This document shows, piece after piece, positions 34,757-43,272 of a stretch of DNA of 44,192 nucleotides (within the stretch, counting starts at the first letter, position 1; every line of letters begins with the position of its first letter). The notes beneath the pieces are model-generated. The model had not been told where the DNA came from. It searched no databases and was given only the letters and a program-made list of their open reading frames with translations. The position numbers and the translations under genes were made by a program. The DNA is from Clostridia bacterium (lineage in GTDB: Bacteria > Bacillota > Clostridia > Oscillospirales > CAG-272): positions 1 to 44,192 of the forward strand of contig JAFTNJ010000044.1 of assembly GCA_017451915.1 (NCBI GenBank). The letters run 5' to 3'.

Positions 34757-36337
34757 TTAAAGGGAGGTTTTTTCATTCGTTCCCATGTTTATCTCGATCA
34801 AGGCGTAGGAACAGGGCTTGGAAAGGGTTACACTGATGCGATCCCCTTGAGCGGTTGCCGTTACGTCGGTGTTGGAAATCAGAGTTTTTTGAATCTCCAC
34901 CGCTTTGGTAAATTTCAGATCCAAGGTATCTCTGTCGGTGAGCTCACGGAAGAGAAGGAGATAGGAGTTCTCCTTGCCGCGCACAGCAAAGCCGGTCAGG
35001 CTTCTTCCGTCGGGCCGTTCGCCGATGGGTTGAATATCGGCCGTGGCGATTTCCTCTCGAAGCCTTCTCCAAACCTTCATAATGGGAGCGAGTTCGGCTC
35101 TTCGTTCTTCGGATAAAAACTGCAGTTCCATCCAGAACAGGGGATTGGAGAGCATGACCGAGGCAAAGAGGTAGTCCATGCCATAGTGGGAGGGGGCAAA
35201 GGGATCGTTTTCGGGATAGCTTTCCCGATAGAGATCGGGATTTACCAGTTCAAACTGGAAGCGTGTGGTGGGGAGGTACTTGGAAAAGCTCCAAAGGTTG
35301 CGCAGAACGCGATAAGGGTAGGCGTTGGCGCTTTTCGTATAGCGGTTCTCCACAAAGATACTGCCGTATTCCTTTCCGCAAAGGTAATTGATCCGCTGAT
35401 CGCGGGTGACGTCAAGCTGTACCGCCACGTCATCGCCAAAGGAATAAATGGTTTTGAGGAGCTTTAAGAATTGCTCCTTGTTTTCATTGGACTCGATCCA
35501 GTACATATCCAGCTTGAAGAAGCGTACGCCCCATTCGGCGTAGGCTTTTTTTAGTACGGAAAGGTCTCTTTCCAGATATGCGTAATTATTTTCGCTGTCG
35601 GGAGCGAACCAGAGTCCCAGCTTCAGCCCTCCCTCATGTACGGCAGCGGTGATCTCGGTCATGCCGCCGGGGAAGCGTTCGGGATCGAACTCCCAGAAAT
35701 CGCCGCGAAAGATTCTTCTGCCTTGCTCGTTCAGATTTGCCTTGTCATAGGTGTGTCCCGTCTGCCAGCCGTCGTCGATCTGCACGATGTCCACGCCGAT
35801 CTCGCGGGCGGCTTGGATCTCTCGCAGAACGAAATCGCGACAAACCCGGTCAGCTCCGTGGCGGTCGCCCCAGGTGTTGGACATGGTGCGGGGGAGCTTG
35901 TTGATCATGGCGCGTTTGTAATAGGTGCGGCAGATTGCCTCGATCTCGTCGGTTTTGCCATAGCCTATGGCGATGGCGTTGCCGAGGTTTTCGATCCAAA
36001 GCTCGCCGTGCTTGACGTAGAGGAGTGTGGTTACAAAATCGGGGGCCTCCGAGGAGAGCATGAGAGATTCACCGCTCTCAATATTGTCGAGGAAAAAGAG
36101 ATTTCCCTCAATGGGCTTTTTGGAGCCTCCGGCAAAAAGCATACGCTCCCGTTCTTCTATCAGGGTATCGCTGTTATCGCTAAAGGCGTGCAGCAAAACC
36201 GAGCGGATCCTCCAATGATTGCCAAGGAGTTGGATCAATTTGTCCGTATGTCCGTTGGGCAGACAGATGATATTTTCACTTTCTTGGAGTTCCTCTTGAA
36301 TGTCAAGGAGCTGTGCTCCGCAGATCAGATGTTTCAT
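34757..36337 (-). CDS. Alpha-galactosidase-like glycosidase, GH36 type
   Basis: The start is ATG 36337 (MKHLICG) after AAAAGGAG; an in-frame TTG at 36364 precedes the RBS. The 526-aa product is shorter than usual GH36 enzymes (about 700 aa) because the N-terminal beta domain is reduced. The barrel has SNTWGDRHG, VDIVQIDDGWQ and FFKLDMYW with nucleophile D277. There is no signal peptide. It probably releases alpha-galactose from melibiose- or raffinose-type sugars, complementing the beta-galactosidase nearby. I did not identify the acid/base residue with certainty. Confidence 0.85.
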   Translation of the reverse strand: MKHLICGAQLLDIQEELQESENIICLPNGHTDKLIQLLGNHWRIRSVLLHAFSDNSDTLIEERERMLFAGGSKKPIEGNLFFLDNIESGESLMLSSEAPDFVTTLLYVKHGELWIENLGNAIAIGYGKTDEIEAICRTYYKRAMINKLPRTMSNTWGDRHGADRVCRDFVLREIQAAREIGVDIVQIDDGWQTGHTYDKANLNEQGRRIFRGDFWEFDPERFPGGMTEITAAVHEGGLKLGLWFAPDSENNYAYLERDLSVLKKAYAEWGVRFFKLDMYWIESNENKEQFLKLLKTIYSFGDDVAVQLDVTRDQRINYLCGKEYGSIFVENRYTKSANAYPYRVLRNLWSFSKYLPTTRFQFELVNPDLYRESYPENDPFAPSHYGMDYLFASVMLSNPLFWMELQFLSEERRAELAPIMKVWRRLREEIATADIQPIGERPDGRSLTGFAVRGKENSYLLLFRELTDRDTLDLKFTKAVEIQKTLISNTDVTATAQGDRISVTLSKPCSYALIEINMGTNEKTSL

Positions 36338-36373
36338 GTTTTTCAGGCTCCTTTTGGGAATCAATATAGTATG

Positions 36374-36402
36374 ATTATAACAAATACATCGTCGCGTGTC
36401 AA
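36374..36402 (-). promoter_or_regulatory. Promoter of the GH36-type gene
   Basis: Minus strand consensus: TTGACA (36402-36397), 17 bases, TATAAT (36379-36374). Confidence 0.85.
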
Positions 36403-36479
36403 GGATTTTTACGGTGTTACTTGCATTTCACGGGGATCATGTTCCGTGGCCCCGGTTCCCGTGTCAGCAATACGGACAC

Positions 36480-36510
36480 AAAAAAAGGGCAGAGAAGAAT
36501 CTCTGCCCTT
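36480..36510 (-). terminator. Terminator after the Gfo/Idh/MocA gene
   Basis: 11-bp stem AAGGGCAGAGA / TCTCTGCCCTT (36485-36495, 36500-36510) followed on the minus strand by U7. Confidence 0.88.
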
Positions 36511-36555
36511 GTATACGTTGAGTAAGCACCTGTTGCCATCTGAATGGAAAAACCT

Positions 36556-37818
36556 TTAGCGATGCACCTGCACCAGGGCACCGCCCATGGCGCGGGATTC
36601 CTCGGCGCTGATACCCATCAGGTGACATTCCACCGATTCCTCCAGGGTGGTGGTAGATTCCTTTTCTCCCACCAGAGCGCGGTACAGCTCCTGTACCAGA
36701 ATGGCGTCGCCGCCGCCGTGCCCCTTGTTTCCTTCCTTTACAAAGGACGAGGTATCAATGATCTCGGCTTCTCCCCCAAAGGGCAGGATCTCAATGGTGG
36801 CACTGCGCTCGTCAAAGATCAGCTCGCCCAGATCGCAATAGAAGATGTATTTTCTGCCGCGGATCGCGCTGAAGATCATTTTCAGAGAGGCCTTGACCCC
36901 ATTTTGGAAGGTCATTTGCACCAGCTGGTGGTCCACCAGGTCGGGATGGCACCGGAACACGCAACGTCCCTGGGGGCCGTTGGTGATCCCCTCCAGAATG
37001 ACCTCCTCGGTCAGGGGAACCTTGGTTGTGGTCTTGTTGTAGGGCCATTCAAAGGTGGGCTCGCCCGCCGCGTGCCAGCCGTCGACGTAGATGCGCGTTG
37101 CGCTGAAGGGACAGGTTTTGGCGTGTTGGCAGAAGACGCAGCGGTCGGCCGCACCCTCGGGAGCGTTCTCCTCCTTGAAAAAGGCTTGTCCTCCCACCGA
37201 GCTGACCGACACACACTTGCTCTTGGCGTAGGATTGGAGCAGATCCAGGTCGTGGCTGCATTTTGCCAGGATCGCGGGATGGCCGTTTGCCAGGGAGGCT
37301 CCCACACCCTTGACGTAGGCCTGGGTCCAATGCCAGTAGGCAACGCGCTCGGAGGCATCTATGGCGTAGAGCCTTCCCAGGCGACCCGAGCGGAGGATCT
37401 CCTCGCATTTCAAGTAACCCTTTCCGTAGCGGAGCTCATGACACACGATGACCTTGCGCCCGGTTCTTTTTTGCGTGGTCAAGAGAAGCTCGATCTCCTC
37501 CCGACAGTCGCTGATCGGCTTTTCCAAGAGCAGGTCGTAGCCCAGCTCCATACCCCGCACGGCCTGGGGGATGTGCTCCCGGTCGGGAGAAGCGATCACC
37601 AATACGTCGGCTCGCTTTTGCTGCAAAAAGACGTCGGGATCCAAAAAGTCGGCGGTGTCCTGGATCCCAAACAGATCGTGCATTTTGCGGATCTGCTTTT
37701 CCTGAGGATCGCAGAGGGCAAGGATCTTATATTGATCGGGGGCTTTGAGCATATATTTTGTGTAGCATACGCCACGGTTTCCGCAGCCGAGAATGGCAAC
37801 CGAAAATTGCTTTTTCAT
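36556..37818 (-). CDS. Gfo/Idh/MocA-family oxidoreductase
   Basis: The start is ATG 37818 (MKKQFSVA) six bases after AAGGAG; the open frame upstream overlaps the promoter. The 420-aa product has the NAD(P)-binding Rossmann start LGCGNRG, the EKPIS motif with catalytic-type Lys, and a conserved C-terminal substrate domain including HDLDLLQSYAK. A four-His/Cys-rich insert (CVFCQHAKTCPF) may bind a metal and is found in one branch of the family. The role is oxidation or epimerisation of a sugar or inositol-like compound. It sits next to an AraC regulator and a sugar isomerase but has its own promoter. Confidence 0.92.
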   Translation of the reverse strand: MKKQFSVAILGCGNRGVCYTKYMLKAPDQYKILALCDPQEKQIRKMHDLFGIQDTADFLDPDVFLQQKRADVLVIASPDREHIPQAVRGMELGYDLLLEKPISDCREEIELLLTTQKRTGRKVIVCHELRYGKGYLKCEEILRSGRLGRLYAIDASERVAYWHWTQAYVKGVGASLANGHPAILAKCSHDLDLLQSYAKSKCVSVSSVGGQAFFKEENAPEGAADRCVFCQHAKTCPFSATRIYVDGWHAAGEPTFEWPYNKTTTKVPLTEEVILEGITNGPQGRCVFRCHPDLVDHQLVQMTFQNGVKASLKMIFSAIRGRKYIFYCDLGELIFDERSATIEILPFGGEAEIIDTSSFVKEGNKGHGGGDAILVQELYRALVGEKESTTTLEESVECHLMGISAEESRAMGGALVQVHR

Positions 37819-37849
37819 GGAAGACTCCTTTTTTCTTTCATTTTTCTCC

Positions 37850-37896
37850 ATTATAAAAGAAGAACAAGCGCAATGCAACACGCTTGTTCTTCTTTT
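37850..37896 (-). promoter_or_regulatory. Promoter embedded in the araC terminator hairpin
   Basis: A 16-bp stem (37855-37870 / 37881-37896) with T-rich flanks ends the AraC gene. The minus-strand promoter TTGCAT (37878-37873), 17 bases, TATAAT (37855-37850) overlaps the stem; its -10 begins at the last paired base. Confidence 0.7.
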
Positions 37897-37907
37897 TGTT
37901 TCAAAAA

Positions 37908-38684
37908 TTAACCTTTTGGAAGGGTGCCAAAGACCTTTTTATAGGTGCGGTAAAAGGTGGGCATGGACCCAAATCCGCTGGCAAAGGCCACCTCGGCCAC
38001 GGTTTTTTTGCCGTCCATCAAACGCTTGGCGTAGTTGGCGCGGGCAATGTTGATGTACTCGGTTAAGTGGATATTCATGTATTTATGAAAGAAGCGGGAA
38101 AAATATTGGGGAGAGTACCCAAAGGTGGCCGCCAGAGAGGACAAGTGAAGATCCTCGGTAAAATGCTCGTTGATATAGCGAAGAACGGTGCAGATCTCGG
38201 CCGAGGCGGGGGAGTTGTTTGCCTCCAATAGCGGGATGCTTTGGGCCATGCGGGCAAGGAGAAGGGCAATGGTTCCTTTAAAAACGGCAAGCTGCAGAGC
38301 CTCGTTGGGAGCCTCCCGGTAGTAGTCGATGGCCGTGTTGAGGAGATCGAATTCCGAGAAGGGGAAGAGCAGGGGAGGAATTCCGCCAACGTCGGAAAAG
38401 ACGGGATCAAAGAGCTCGCAGTTCCCCATGCAAACGTAGACCTTGGTATTGGGGAGGGTTTCGGATAGGGTGTGGGTGGAAAATTTGTCGATAAAGCACC
38501 CGTGTCCCGCGGTGACGCGATGCTCCTTCCCGTTGATCACGGCAAGCATTTCCCCTTCCTGTACCAACAACAGCTCAATGGCCGAATGAAAATGCAGGGG
38601 CGCGTAGGGTTTGATTTTGCATCGCAGGGAATGGTAATTTTGGGTGTCGGATATCGACTCGTAGTAGTAAGACAGAGGATCCAC
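37908..38684 (-). CDS. AraC-family transcriptional regulator
   Basis: The only possible start in frame is GTG 38684, since TAA of the upstream gene is also the in-frame stop; the RBS is weak, so translation may be coupled to that gene. The 258-aa product has an N-terminal cupin sugar-sensing part (about 25-100, with LHFHSAIELLLVQEG) and a C-terminal double helix-turn-helix (about 160-255, with YSPQYFSRFFHKYMN and VAEVAFASGFGSMPTFYRTYKK). It probably activates the sugar genes around it, including Gfo/Idh/MocA and its operon partner. Confidence 0.9.
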   Translation of the reverse strand: MDPLSYYYESISDTQNYHSLRCKIKPYAPLHFHSAIELLLVQEGEMLAVINGKEHRVTAGHGCFIDKFSTHTLSETLPNTKVYVCMGNCELFDPVFSDVGGIPPLLFPFSEFDLLNTAIDYYREAPNEALQLAVFKGTIALLLARMAQSIPLLEANNSPASAEICTVLRYINEHFTEDLHLSSLAATFGYSPQYFSRFFHKYMNIHLTEYINIARANYAKRLMDGKKTVAEVAFASGFGSMPTFYRTYKKVFGTLPKG

Positions 38685-38717
38685 CTTCTTTCTTTGACCC
38701 TCTCTCCGTGGGGAGGG

Positions 38718-39623
38718 TTATTCTTCGAACAGACCGTAGGAAGAAAGGAGATGCTTTGCCACTTGATACATCAGCACCTCCATTTGCTGTTGGGCAAAGA
38801 GGGGAACGGCGGCCAGGCGGGTGTCGGCCTCAAAGACCTTGCGCCGCCGCGGAGGGAGCAGGGAGGAGGAGCATTCCAGCGTAAAGTAGCCCGAGAAGCC
38901 CACGTCCATCAGGGCGTGGAGAACCTCGTCGTGGTTCAGGGTGCCCAGATAGGGGATCAGGTGCTCGTCCTTCAGCCCGCGGTTATCGTTGTAGTGAATG
39001 GCGTAGAGCTCCGAGCCCAGGGCCAGGATGTTTTCGTATTGGGAGCCCTCCTCGCAGTTGGCGTGTCCCGTATCCCAGCAGGCGTGGAGCAGAGGATGAT
39101 CCACGTAGCGCAAAAATTCCACCATATCCTTGCCGCTGTTTGCCCAGTATTTGCCCTTGGTATTGGCAACGGTGCTGTTTTCGATGAGCACGTTCACGCC
39201 GGTCCTTTCCATCATGGGAATGAGTCTTTGATAAAACGCCTTGTTTTTTTCAAACCACTCTTCCTTGGTAAGTCCCTCGGCGCATCCGGGATGCACCACG
39301 GTATTTGGAATGCCAAGCTCCCGGCAGATCTCAAGGGAGCGCAGGGTGGCGGCCACGAGGAACTCCGCCTTTTCGGGGTCGGGACGAAGGTAATTGCCCC
39401 CTTGGGAGTGGGCCTGAACGAATTTCATGCCAAGTCGGTCCGCCTCCTCCCGCAAGGCGCGGACGGGGGTTCTCCAGTCGTCGCTCATGTAGGGGGAATC
39501 GGGGGTAAAGAAATACATACTCAGATCGATATAACGAAATCCCGCGCGGTGAAGCTCACGGATGCGGTCGATGTCGTTGTCAAAGTGATACAGGAAGTTG
39601 TCGGTGGTGGTTGCGATCTTCAT
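38718..39623 (-). CDS. Sugar phosphate isomerase/epimerase-like TIM-barrel protein
   Basis: ATG 39623 follows AAAGGCGG. The 301-aa barrel has the xylose isomerase-like pattern: an early FRYIDLSMY strand, IENSTV (Glu ligand), HACWDTGHANC (Asp/His), IHYNDNRG (His/Asp) and FTLECSS (Glu). It is related in superfamily, not closely in sequence, to the gene at 23869. It is first in an operon with the AraC regulator 33 bases downstream. The substrate is unknown, presumably a keto-sugar or inositol derivative handled with the Gfo/Idh/MocA enzyme. Confidence 0.88.
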   Translation of the reverse strand: MKIATTTDNFLYHFDNDIDRIRELHRAGFRYIDLSMYFFTPDSPYMSDDWRTPVRALREEADRLGMKFVQAHSQGGNYLRPDPEKAEFLVAATLRSLEICRELGIPNTVVHPGCAEGLTKEEWFEKNKAFYQRLIPMMERTGVNVLIENSTVANTKGKYWANSGKDMVEFLRYVDHPLLHACWDTGHANCEEGSQYENILALGSELYAIHYNDNRGLKDEHLIPYLGTLNHDEVLHALMDVGFSGYFTLECSSSLLPPRRRKVFEADTRLAAVPLFAQQQMEVLMYQVAKHLLSSYGLFEE

Positions 39624-39661
39624 AAACGGTCCGCCTTTCTGCTTTTGGTATCGGTATTTGT

Positions 39662-39690
39662 ATTATAGCACAAAACAACGTGGTTGTAAA
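39662..39690 (-). promoter_or_regulatory. Promoter of the isomerase-araC operon
   Basis: Minus strand: TTTACA (39690-39685), 17 bases, TATAAT (39667-39662). Confidence 0.8.
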
Positions 39691-39693
39691 GAG

Positions 39694-39737
39694 AAAAAAG
39701 ACGCGCATCCAAGGCATTTCTGCATGGATGCGCGTCT
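39694..39737 (-). terminator. Terminator after the 76-aa membrane protein gene
   Basis: 13-bp stem AGACGCGCATCCA / TGGATGCGCGTCT (39699-39711, 39725-39737) followed on the minus strand by U6. Confidence 0.85.
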
Positions 39738-39826
39738 CTATTATGGGAGCCTTGTGAGACTCGGGAGAATCGCGTTACAGGGGAACCTGCTCAGCCATTG
39801 ACGTTTTACAGGGGAAACCGCCGGAG

Positions 39827-40057
39827 TTAGTCTTTCTTGTATCCGATGTTTCTCGGCTTTGCGGGATCAAAGAACAGGTTGCAGATCGAGGCAACCAGAG
39901 CGTAGATGCCAAAGGTGATGTAGCCCAGGAGGATGTAGGCCAGGGTTCTGGAGGTGTATCCCTCGGGCTTGAGGCTGGTGTGGTTGATGATCAGGCTACC
40001 GATCCAGCCAAGGAAGAAGGTGAGCAAAAAACGAACCAGATTGTTGTTGTCTTTCAT
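39827..40057 (-). CDS. Small TM2-like membrane protein (76 aa)
   Basis: ATG 40057 follows AAAGGATG. Two membrane helices (about 8-26 and 38-63) with a polar hairpin between and the pattern FFLGWIG ... YITFGIYALVA resemble TM2-domain or related small membrane proteins. The role is unknown. It is a single-gene unit. Confidence 0.75.
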   Translation of the reverse strand: MKDNNNLVRFLLTFFLGWIGSLIINHTSLKPEGYTSRTLAYILLGYITFGIYALVASICNLFFDPAKPRNIGYKKD

Positions 40058-40147
40058 AGGTGTTCATCCTTTCATAAATCAAAAATGTCCGCCCAAAACG
40101 TCAAAAAGGGAGGTCGTAATTCCGACGATTTTGTCGATTACAACATC

Positions 40148-40176
40148 ATTATACCTGAATTATTAACATTTGTCAA
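40148..40176 (-). promoter_or_regulatory. Promoter of the 76-aa membrane protein gene
   Basis: Minus strand consensus: TTGACA (40176-40171), 17 bases, TATAAT (40153-40148). Confidence 0.85.
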
Positions 40177-40270
40177 TAGATAATTTTGATTTTACAATGA
40201 TTTCCGGGATTTTTACCATTTGCTACGGGAGGCCGAGCAACGGTTCGCGCCGTGTGATCGCATTGGATGT

Positions 40271-40864
40271 TCAGCGCTCCGACTTTGTCTTCAGCTCCTC
40301 GTCGAGCACGAAGAATTTGCAGGGGTAAACGTAAGAGATTTGGTGATGGCCCTGGAGAGACACGCAGAAGAATTCGTCGCCCTCCACCGAGATGTTTTCC
40401 AGCCCCTTGGAGCTGACGCTGTATTCTTGGCTCCATTCATAATGGCGATCCACGGCAGGGATCCGCCAGCTGCTCCCCGAGGTGAAATGCAGAAGGGTCA
40501 CGGTTTTGGTGGCGTGGCTGTGGCGCCCGTGGCTGTGGGGCTCGTAAATGGTCTCCTCGGCAATATGACTCAGCACCTCCACGCAAACCGAGACGTCACC
40601 TCGGTCAAGGACGTTGGCAATGGCGCGCTCCTTGGCCTTGTAATCCTTACATTCCATGGCGTATCGGACGATGTGATAGGCCGCCACCGAAAAGATCAAC
40701 AAGCCGATCCAAAGATTTTTCAAAAGGATCCCCAAAAGCACGGCCAGTGCGGTGATGGGAACGATGAAGGAAAACCGCCAATCCTCGGCGTTGGTCAGAT
40801 GGCAGAATGCGATGCTTCGCAGATCCTCGGTAATGTTTTTCAGGGTCAGGGGTTCTTTTGTCAT
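40271..40864 (-). CDS. Hypothetical membrane protein (197 aa)
   Basis: The start is ATG 40864 (MTKEPLTLK) after GAAAGGA. After about 35 residues come two close membrane helices (about 35-70), then a soluble domain with a His-rich bend (EPHSHGRHSHATKT) and a mixed beta fold. The His cluster could bind a metal. The start overlaps the end of the decayed gene upstream. No family recognised. Confidence 0.65.
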   Translation of the reverse strand: MTKEPLTLKNITEDLRSIAFCHLTNAEDWRFSFIVPITALAVLLGILLKNLWIGLLIFSVAAYHIVRYAMECKDYKAKERAIANVLDRGDVSVCVEVLSHIAEETIYEPHSHGRHSHATKTVTLLHFTSGSSWRIPAVDRHYEWSQEYSVSSKGLENISVEGDEFFCVSLQGHHQISYVYPCKFFVLDEELKTKSER

Positions 40865-41396
40865 ACAGGGAGTTCCTTTCTTGTTTCCCGAGGGGCGGGA
40901 AGGATTCCGAACTTGCGGTATCTGACGCCCTCTTTTTTTGTCCAATGAAGCAAGTCGGGAGAGGTGTAGATGACGTCGTGAACCGTCAGCGCGGCACTTT
41001 CAAACTCGGACATCAGCAGAACGTATCTGTCCTTCCCATACCTATCCTCATAGATGCAGGCCACTTCGCCCCCTTGGGAAGGGGCATGACCTCGTGAGGA
41101 TAATCTCTTTTGGTGTCAAGCTCCAATTTTTCGGGAGTGAAATGAATCCCGTCGTCGCTGATGGCAGAGAAGAGCTTTTGCCCTTGGAATTGCTTGCTGT
41201 GCCCAAAATAGGGCAGGCGGTATTGGCCGTTGTCCAAGCGAAATATATTTCCCGAGCAAAAATCCGTACTGCAGATTCCGTCGTTGTATTCGGCGATTCG
41301 CTCCGGACTTCCGTACACACGCTTGACGTTGTCTCTGCCAAAGAGGAGAGAATCGTCCAAAAACAGTTGCTTTTTCATGGTTCCACTGTGTTTCAT
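40861..41396 (-). pseudogene. Decayed glycosidase-like (beta-propeller) gene, frameshifted and truncated
   Basis: From ATG 41378 or 41396 the frame reads LFLDDSLLFGRDNVKRVYGS and on through propeller-like strands to KGAKWP, then drifts out of frame. Inserting one base restores ACIYEDRYGKDRYVLLMSE in the next frame (around 41055), which continues through VIYTSPDLLHW and then runs into the next gene's leader. The two parts sum to about 180 aa, well below the 300 or more of GH32/GH43-type propeller enzymes. Both a frameshift and a 3' deletion are therefore likely. No RBS stands out. Confidence 0.65.
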
Positions 41397-41402
41397 TGTT
41401 TT

Positions 41403-41507
41403 TTATCCGAAGACGCTGCGGGGCTTTCCCGTGCCGTCCGAGTCCTTGAGGATGGGATACTGCCATCGGTCGTTGAGATGCTTCTTTTGGGGGAAGCGGT
41501 CACTCCT
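41403..41507 (-). pseudogene. Possible C-terminal gene fragment
   Basis: Another frame reads KKHLNDRWQYPILKDSDGTG then KPRSVFG and TAA (41405-41403), protein-like in composition but without a start. It may be the left-over end of a gene whose front was lost beside the 231-aa membrane protein gene. Confidence 0.25.
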
Positions 41508-42195
41508 CCCAGGGCGGCGTGATGCGCGTCATGCCCACGCGCTCAAAAATAAAGGTATAGCGGGTGCTAAAATCGCCGTAGGGAGCCACGATCTCAATGG
41601 CGGGCTTGCCGTCAATACGCAAAAACCGGACCGATTTCAGATCGCCCTTGTCGACGCTGTCCTTGAGGTGGTAGGCAAATTTCCCGTCGGGAATACGGTT
41701 GTAATTCTTTCCCTGCAAAAGCGCTTCAAAGGCGATGGGGAACGCGGATTCGTCCTCGTCCAGAATGGAGGTTACCGCTTGCCCGGTATCCACCCGCTTC
41801 CACTCCCCTTTGAGCGTGCGCTCGTAGGTGTATAGCTTGCCGTCGGCGATCTCGTAGTATTGGGTCTCCTCAAAGCCGGTGCGGGGACGGATGGCGATCA
41901 AATTGCCGTCCACCATTACCGTAGCCTCTCCGTGGGCAAAGGGGCGGTCCACAAGAATGCGAATACTGCCTCCGCCGCCAAGGAGAAGCCCCAGGGTAAG
42001 CCGATCCACGGGATGCACCAGGACCGTGTAGAGAAGATGGAGCAGAATGGCCGCAGCCAGGATCCAAAGCAGGATTCTCAGGATCCGTGAGGACCTCCGA
42101 TTTCCGGGAGGCGTATCCAGATCGGGACGCTCGGGCAGAGGATCCCGCAGACCGCCGTCCTCGCGGAATTGCCGGGATATATGGGAAGGGTTCAT
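41500..42195 (-). CDS. Hypothetical single-pass membrane protein (231 aa)
   Basis: The start is ATG 42195 (MNPSHISR) after AAAGGAGG; the longer open frame overlaps the upstream gene. A charged cytoplasmic N-terminus (about 1-38) precedes one membrane helix (about 39-62). The extracellular part is beta-rich and lipoprotein-carrier-like, with repeated short strands (YYEIADGKLYTYERT, FAYHLKD). Operon with the 95-aa gene 43 bases upstream. No family recognised. Confidence 0.7.
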   Translation of the reverse strand: MNPSHISRQFREDGGLRDPLPERPDLDTPPGNRRSSRILRILLWILAAAILLHLLYTVLVHPVDRLTLGLLLGGGGSIRILVDRPFAHGEATVMVDGNLIAIRPRTGFEETQYYEIADGKLYTYERTLKGEWKRVDTGQAVTSILDEDESAFPIAFEALLQGKNYNRIPDGKFAYHLKDSVDKGDLKSVRFLRIDGKPAIEIVAPYGDFSTRYTFIFERVGMTRITPPWEE

Positions 42196-42238
42196 GCCGC
42201 TTGCCTCCTTTCGTAAGATTGCGTTGTGAAAGGAAAGA

Positions 42239-42526
42239 TCAGCCGCTCCAGGTGGAGGTGGAATATTCGATGCCGTGGGTCTTGCAAAATGCCCAGAAGG
42301 TGGAATCGCTGAAATTCCTGCCAAAGGCGGCTTCGATCATATCCTCCACGGATCCCGTGTATTCCCGTTGCAGGGCTTGGATCAGCTTTTCGGTGTTATC
42401 CTTATCAAGACGGTAGGTTCGTTCAAAATCCCCGCCGCCAAATTGGGAAACTCCGTAATCCTCGTAGCCAATGCTAAGCTCGCCGTTTTTCATTTCGGTC
42501 CAAAAGCCGCTGGTTCCTTCACGCAT
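42239..42526 (-). CDS. Hypothetical protein (95 aa)
   Basis: ATG 42526 follows GGAGGT, and a good promoter lies upstream. The protein is soluble and acidic, with an N-terminal beta part (GELSIGYEDYGVSQFGGGDF) and a C-terminal helical part ending FCKTHGIEYSTSTWSG. It looks complete and is unlike a shadow frame. No family recognised. First gene of a two-gene unit with the 231-aa membrane protein. Confidence 0.7.
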   Translation of the reverse strand: MREGTSGFWTEMKNGELSIGYEDYGVSQFGGGDFERTYRLDKDNTEKLIQALQREYTGSVEDMIEAAFGRNFSDSTFWAFCKTHGIEYSTSTWSG

Positions 42527-42561
42527 AATCGGTACCTCCGTATCGTTGAATTGCTGTCTTG

Positions 42562-42590
42562 ATTATACCATACTCCCAGGGAGAAGTCAA
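42562..42590 (-). promoter_or_regulatory. Promoter of the 95-aa/231-aa gene pair
   Basis: Minus strand: TTGACT (42590-42585), 17 bases, TATAAT (42567-42562). Confidence 0.8.
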
Positions 42591-42630
42591 GGGCGTGGTA
42601 CGGTGTGATCGTATGGGATTGGAATACGCG

Positions 42631-42963
42631 CTATACCATTGGAACAAAATCGTGATTCCAATAATACCATAAAAGAATTTTGAGCGTGCAGAGCAGGAGA
42701 AAGGGAAAAAGGATTGCCGGTAAGCGCCATTTTTTGACGGAATGCCGACGCAGATCGATCCCCAAAAAGACCGCGTTGACGATCAGGCAAACGAATTCCA
42801 CGGGGAAGAGAAACACAAGGGTATTTCCCAGCATCATAAAGGGATACGTGTAGGGGACGTCCAGGGAGAACAGAAAAATAAACAGGAACGCCATAGCGAT
42901 CAAAAGCAAATATAAGCCCTGCAGTACCGTGGTAATCATCATTGAGGTGCGTGAGGATGACAT
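42631..42963 (-). CDS. Hypothetical membrane protein (110 aa)
   Basis: The start is ATG 42963 (MSSSRTSM) after AAAGGCGG; the promoter lies over the longer frame's first codons. Three membrane helices (about 10-33, 40-65, 78-98) with a short basic loop (RRHSVKKWR) between the second and third. Single-gene unit; role unknown. Confidence 0.7.
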   Translation of the reverse strand: MSSSRTSMMITTVLQGLYLLLIAMAFLFIFLFSLDVPYTYPFMMLGNTLVFLFPVEFVCLIVNAVFLGIDLRRHSVKKWRLPAILFPFLLLCTLKILLWYYWNHDFVPMV

Positions 42964-42987
42964 GGAGTTCACCGCCTTTCTTGATAA

Positions 42988-43016
42988 ATTATACCACAAA
43001 CCTTAATGCTTTTCAA
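42988..43016 (-). promoter_or_regulatory. Promoter of the 110-aa membrane protein gene
   Basis: Minus strand: TTGAAA (43016-43011), 17 bases, TATAAT (42993-42988). Confidence 0.75.
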
Positions 43017-43204
43017 GACTCGTGGGCAAAAAGGCAAGGTGAAAGTTCACTTCTACACCCTTGCCCGGAATTTCGCGCGTTGCGCGAAGATTTGCACGCT
43101 CTCCGCCTGGCAAGCGAGCTTGCCGATCTCCGAACGGCGAATGCGGACCGGATCCCGCTACGCCTGCGGCTTGCGGTGCCGGGACGATGAAAGGGTGGGT
43201 GAAT

Positions 43205-43246
43205 CCAAAAAGAACAGGCACGCGATTGCGTGCCTGTTCTTTTTGG
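43205..43246. terminator. Strong terminator, 19-bp perfect stem
   Basis: Bases 43205-43223 pair with 43228-43246, loop GATT, with A and T runs inside both ends, so it works on both strands. It serves the 127-aa gene. The preceding 43020-43200 holds only short inverted repeats and no gene I can support. Confidence 0.85.
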
Positions 43247-43272
43247 CACGTGTTGACAAAAAAGATGCCACA

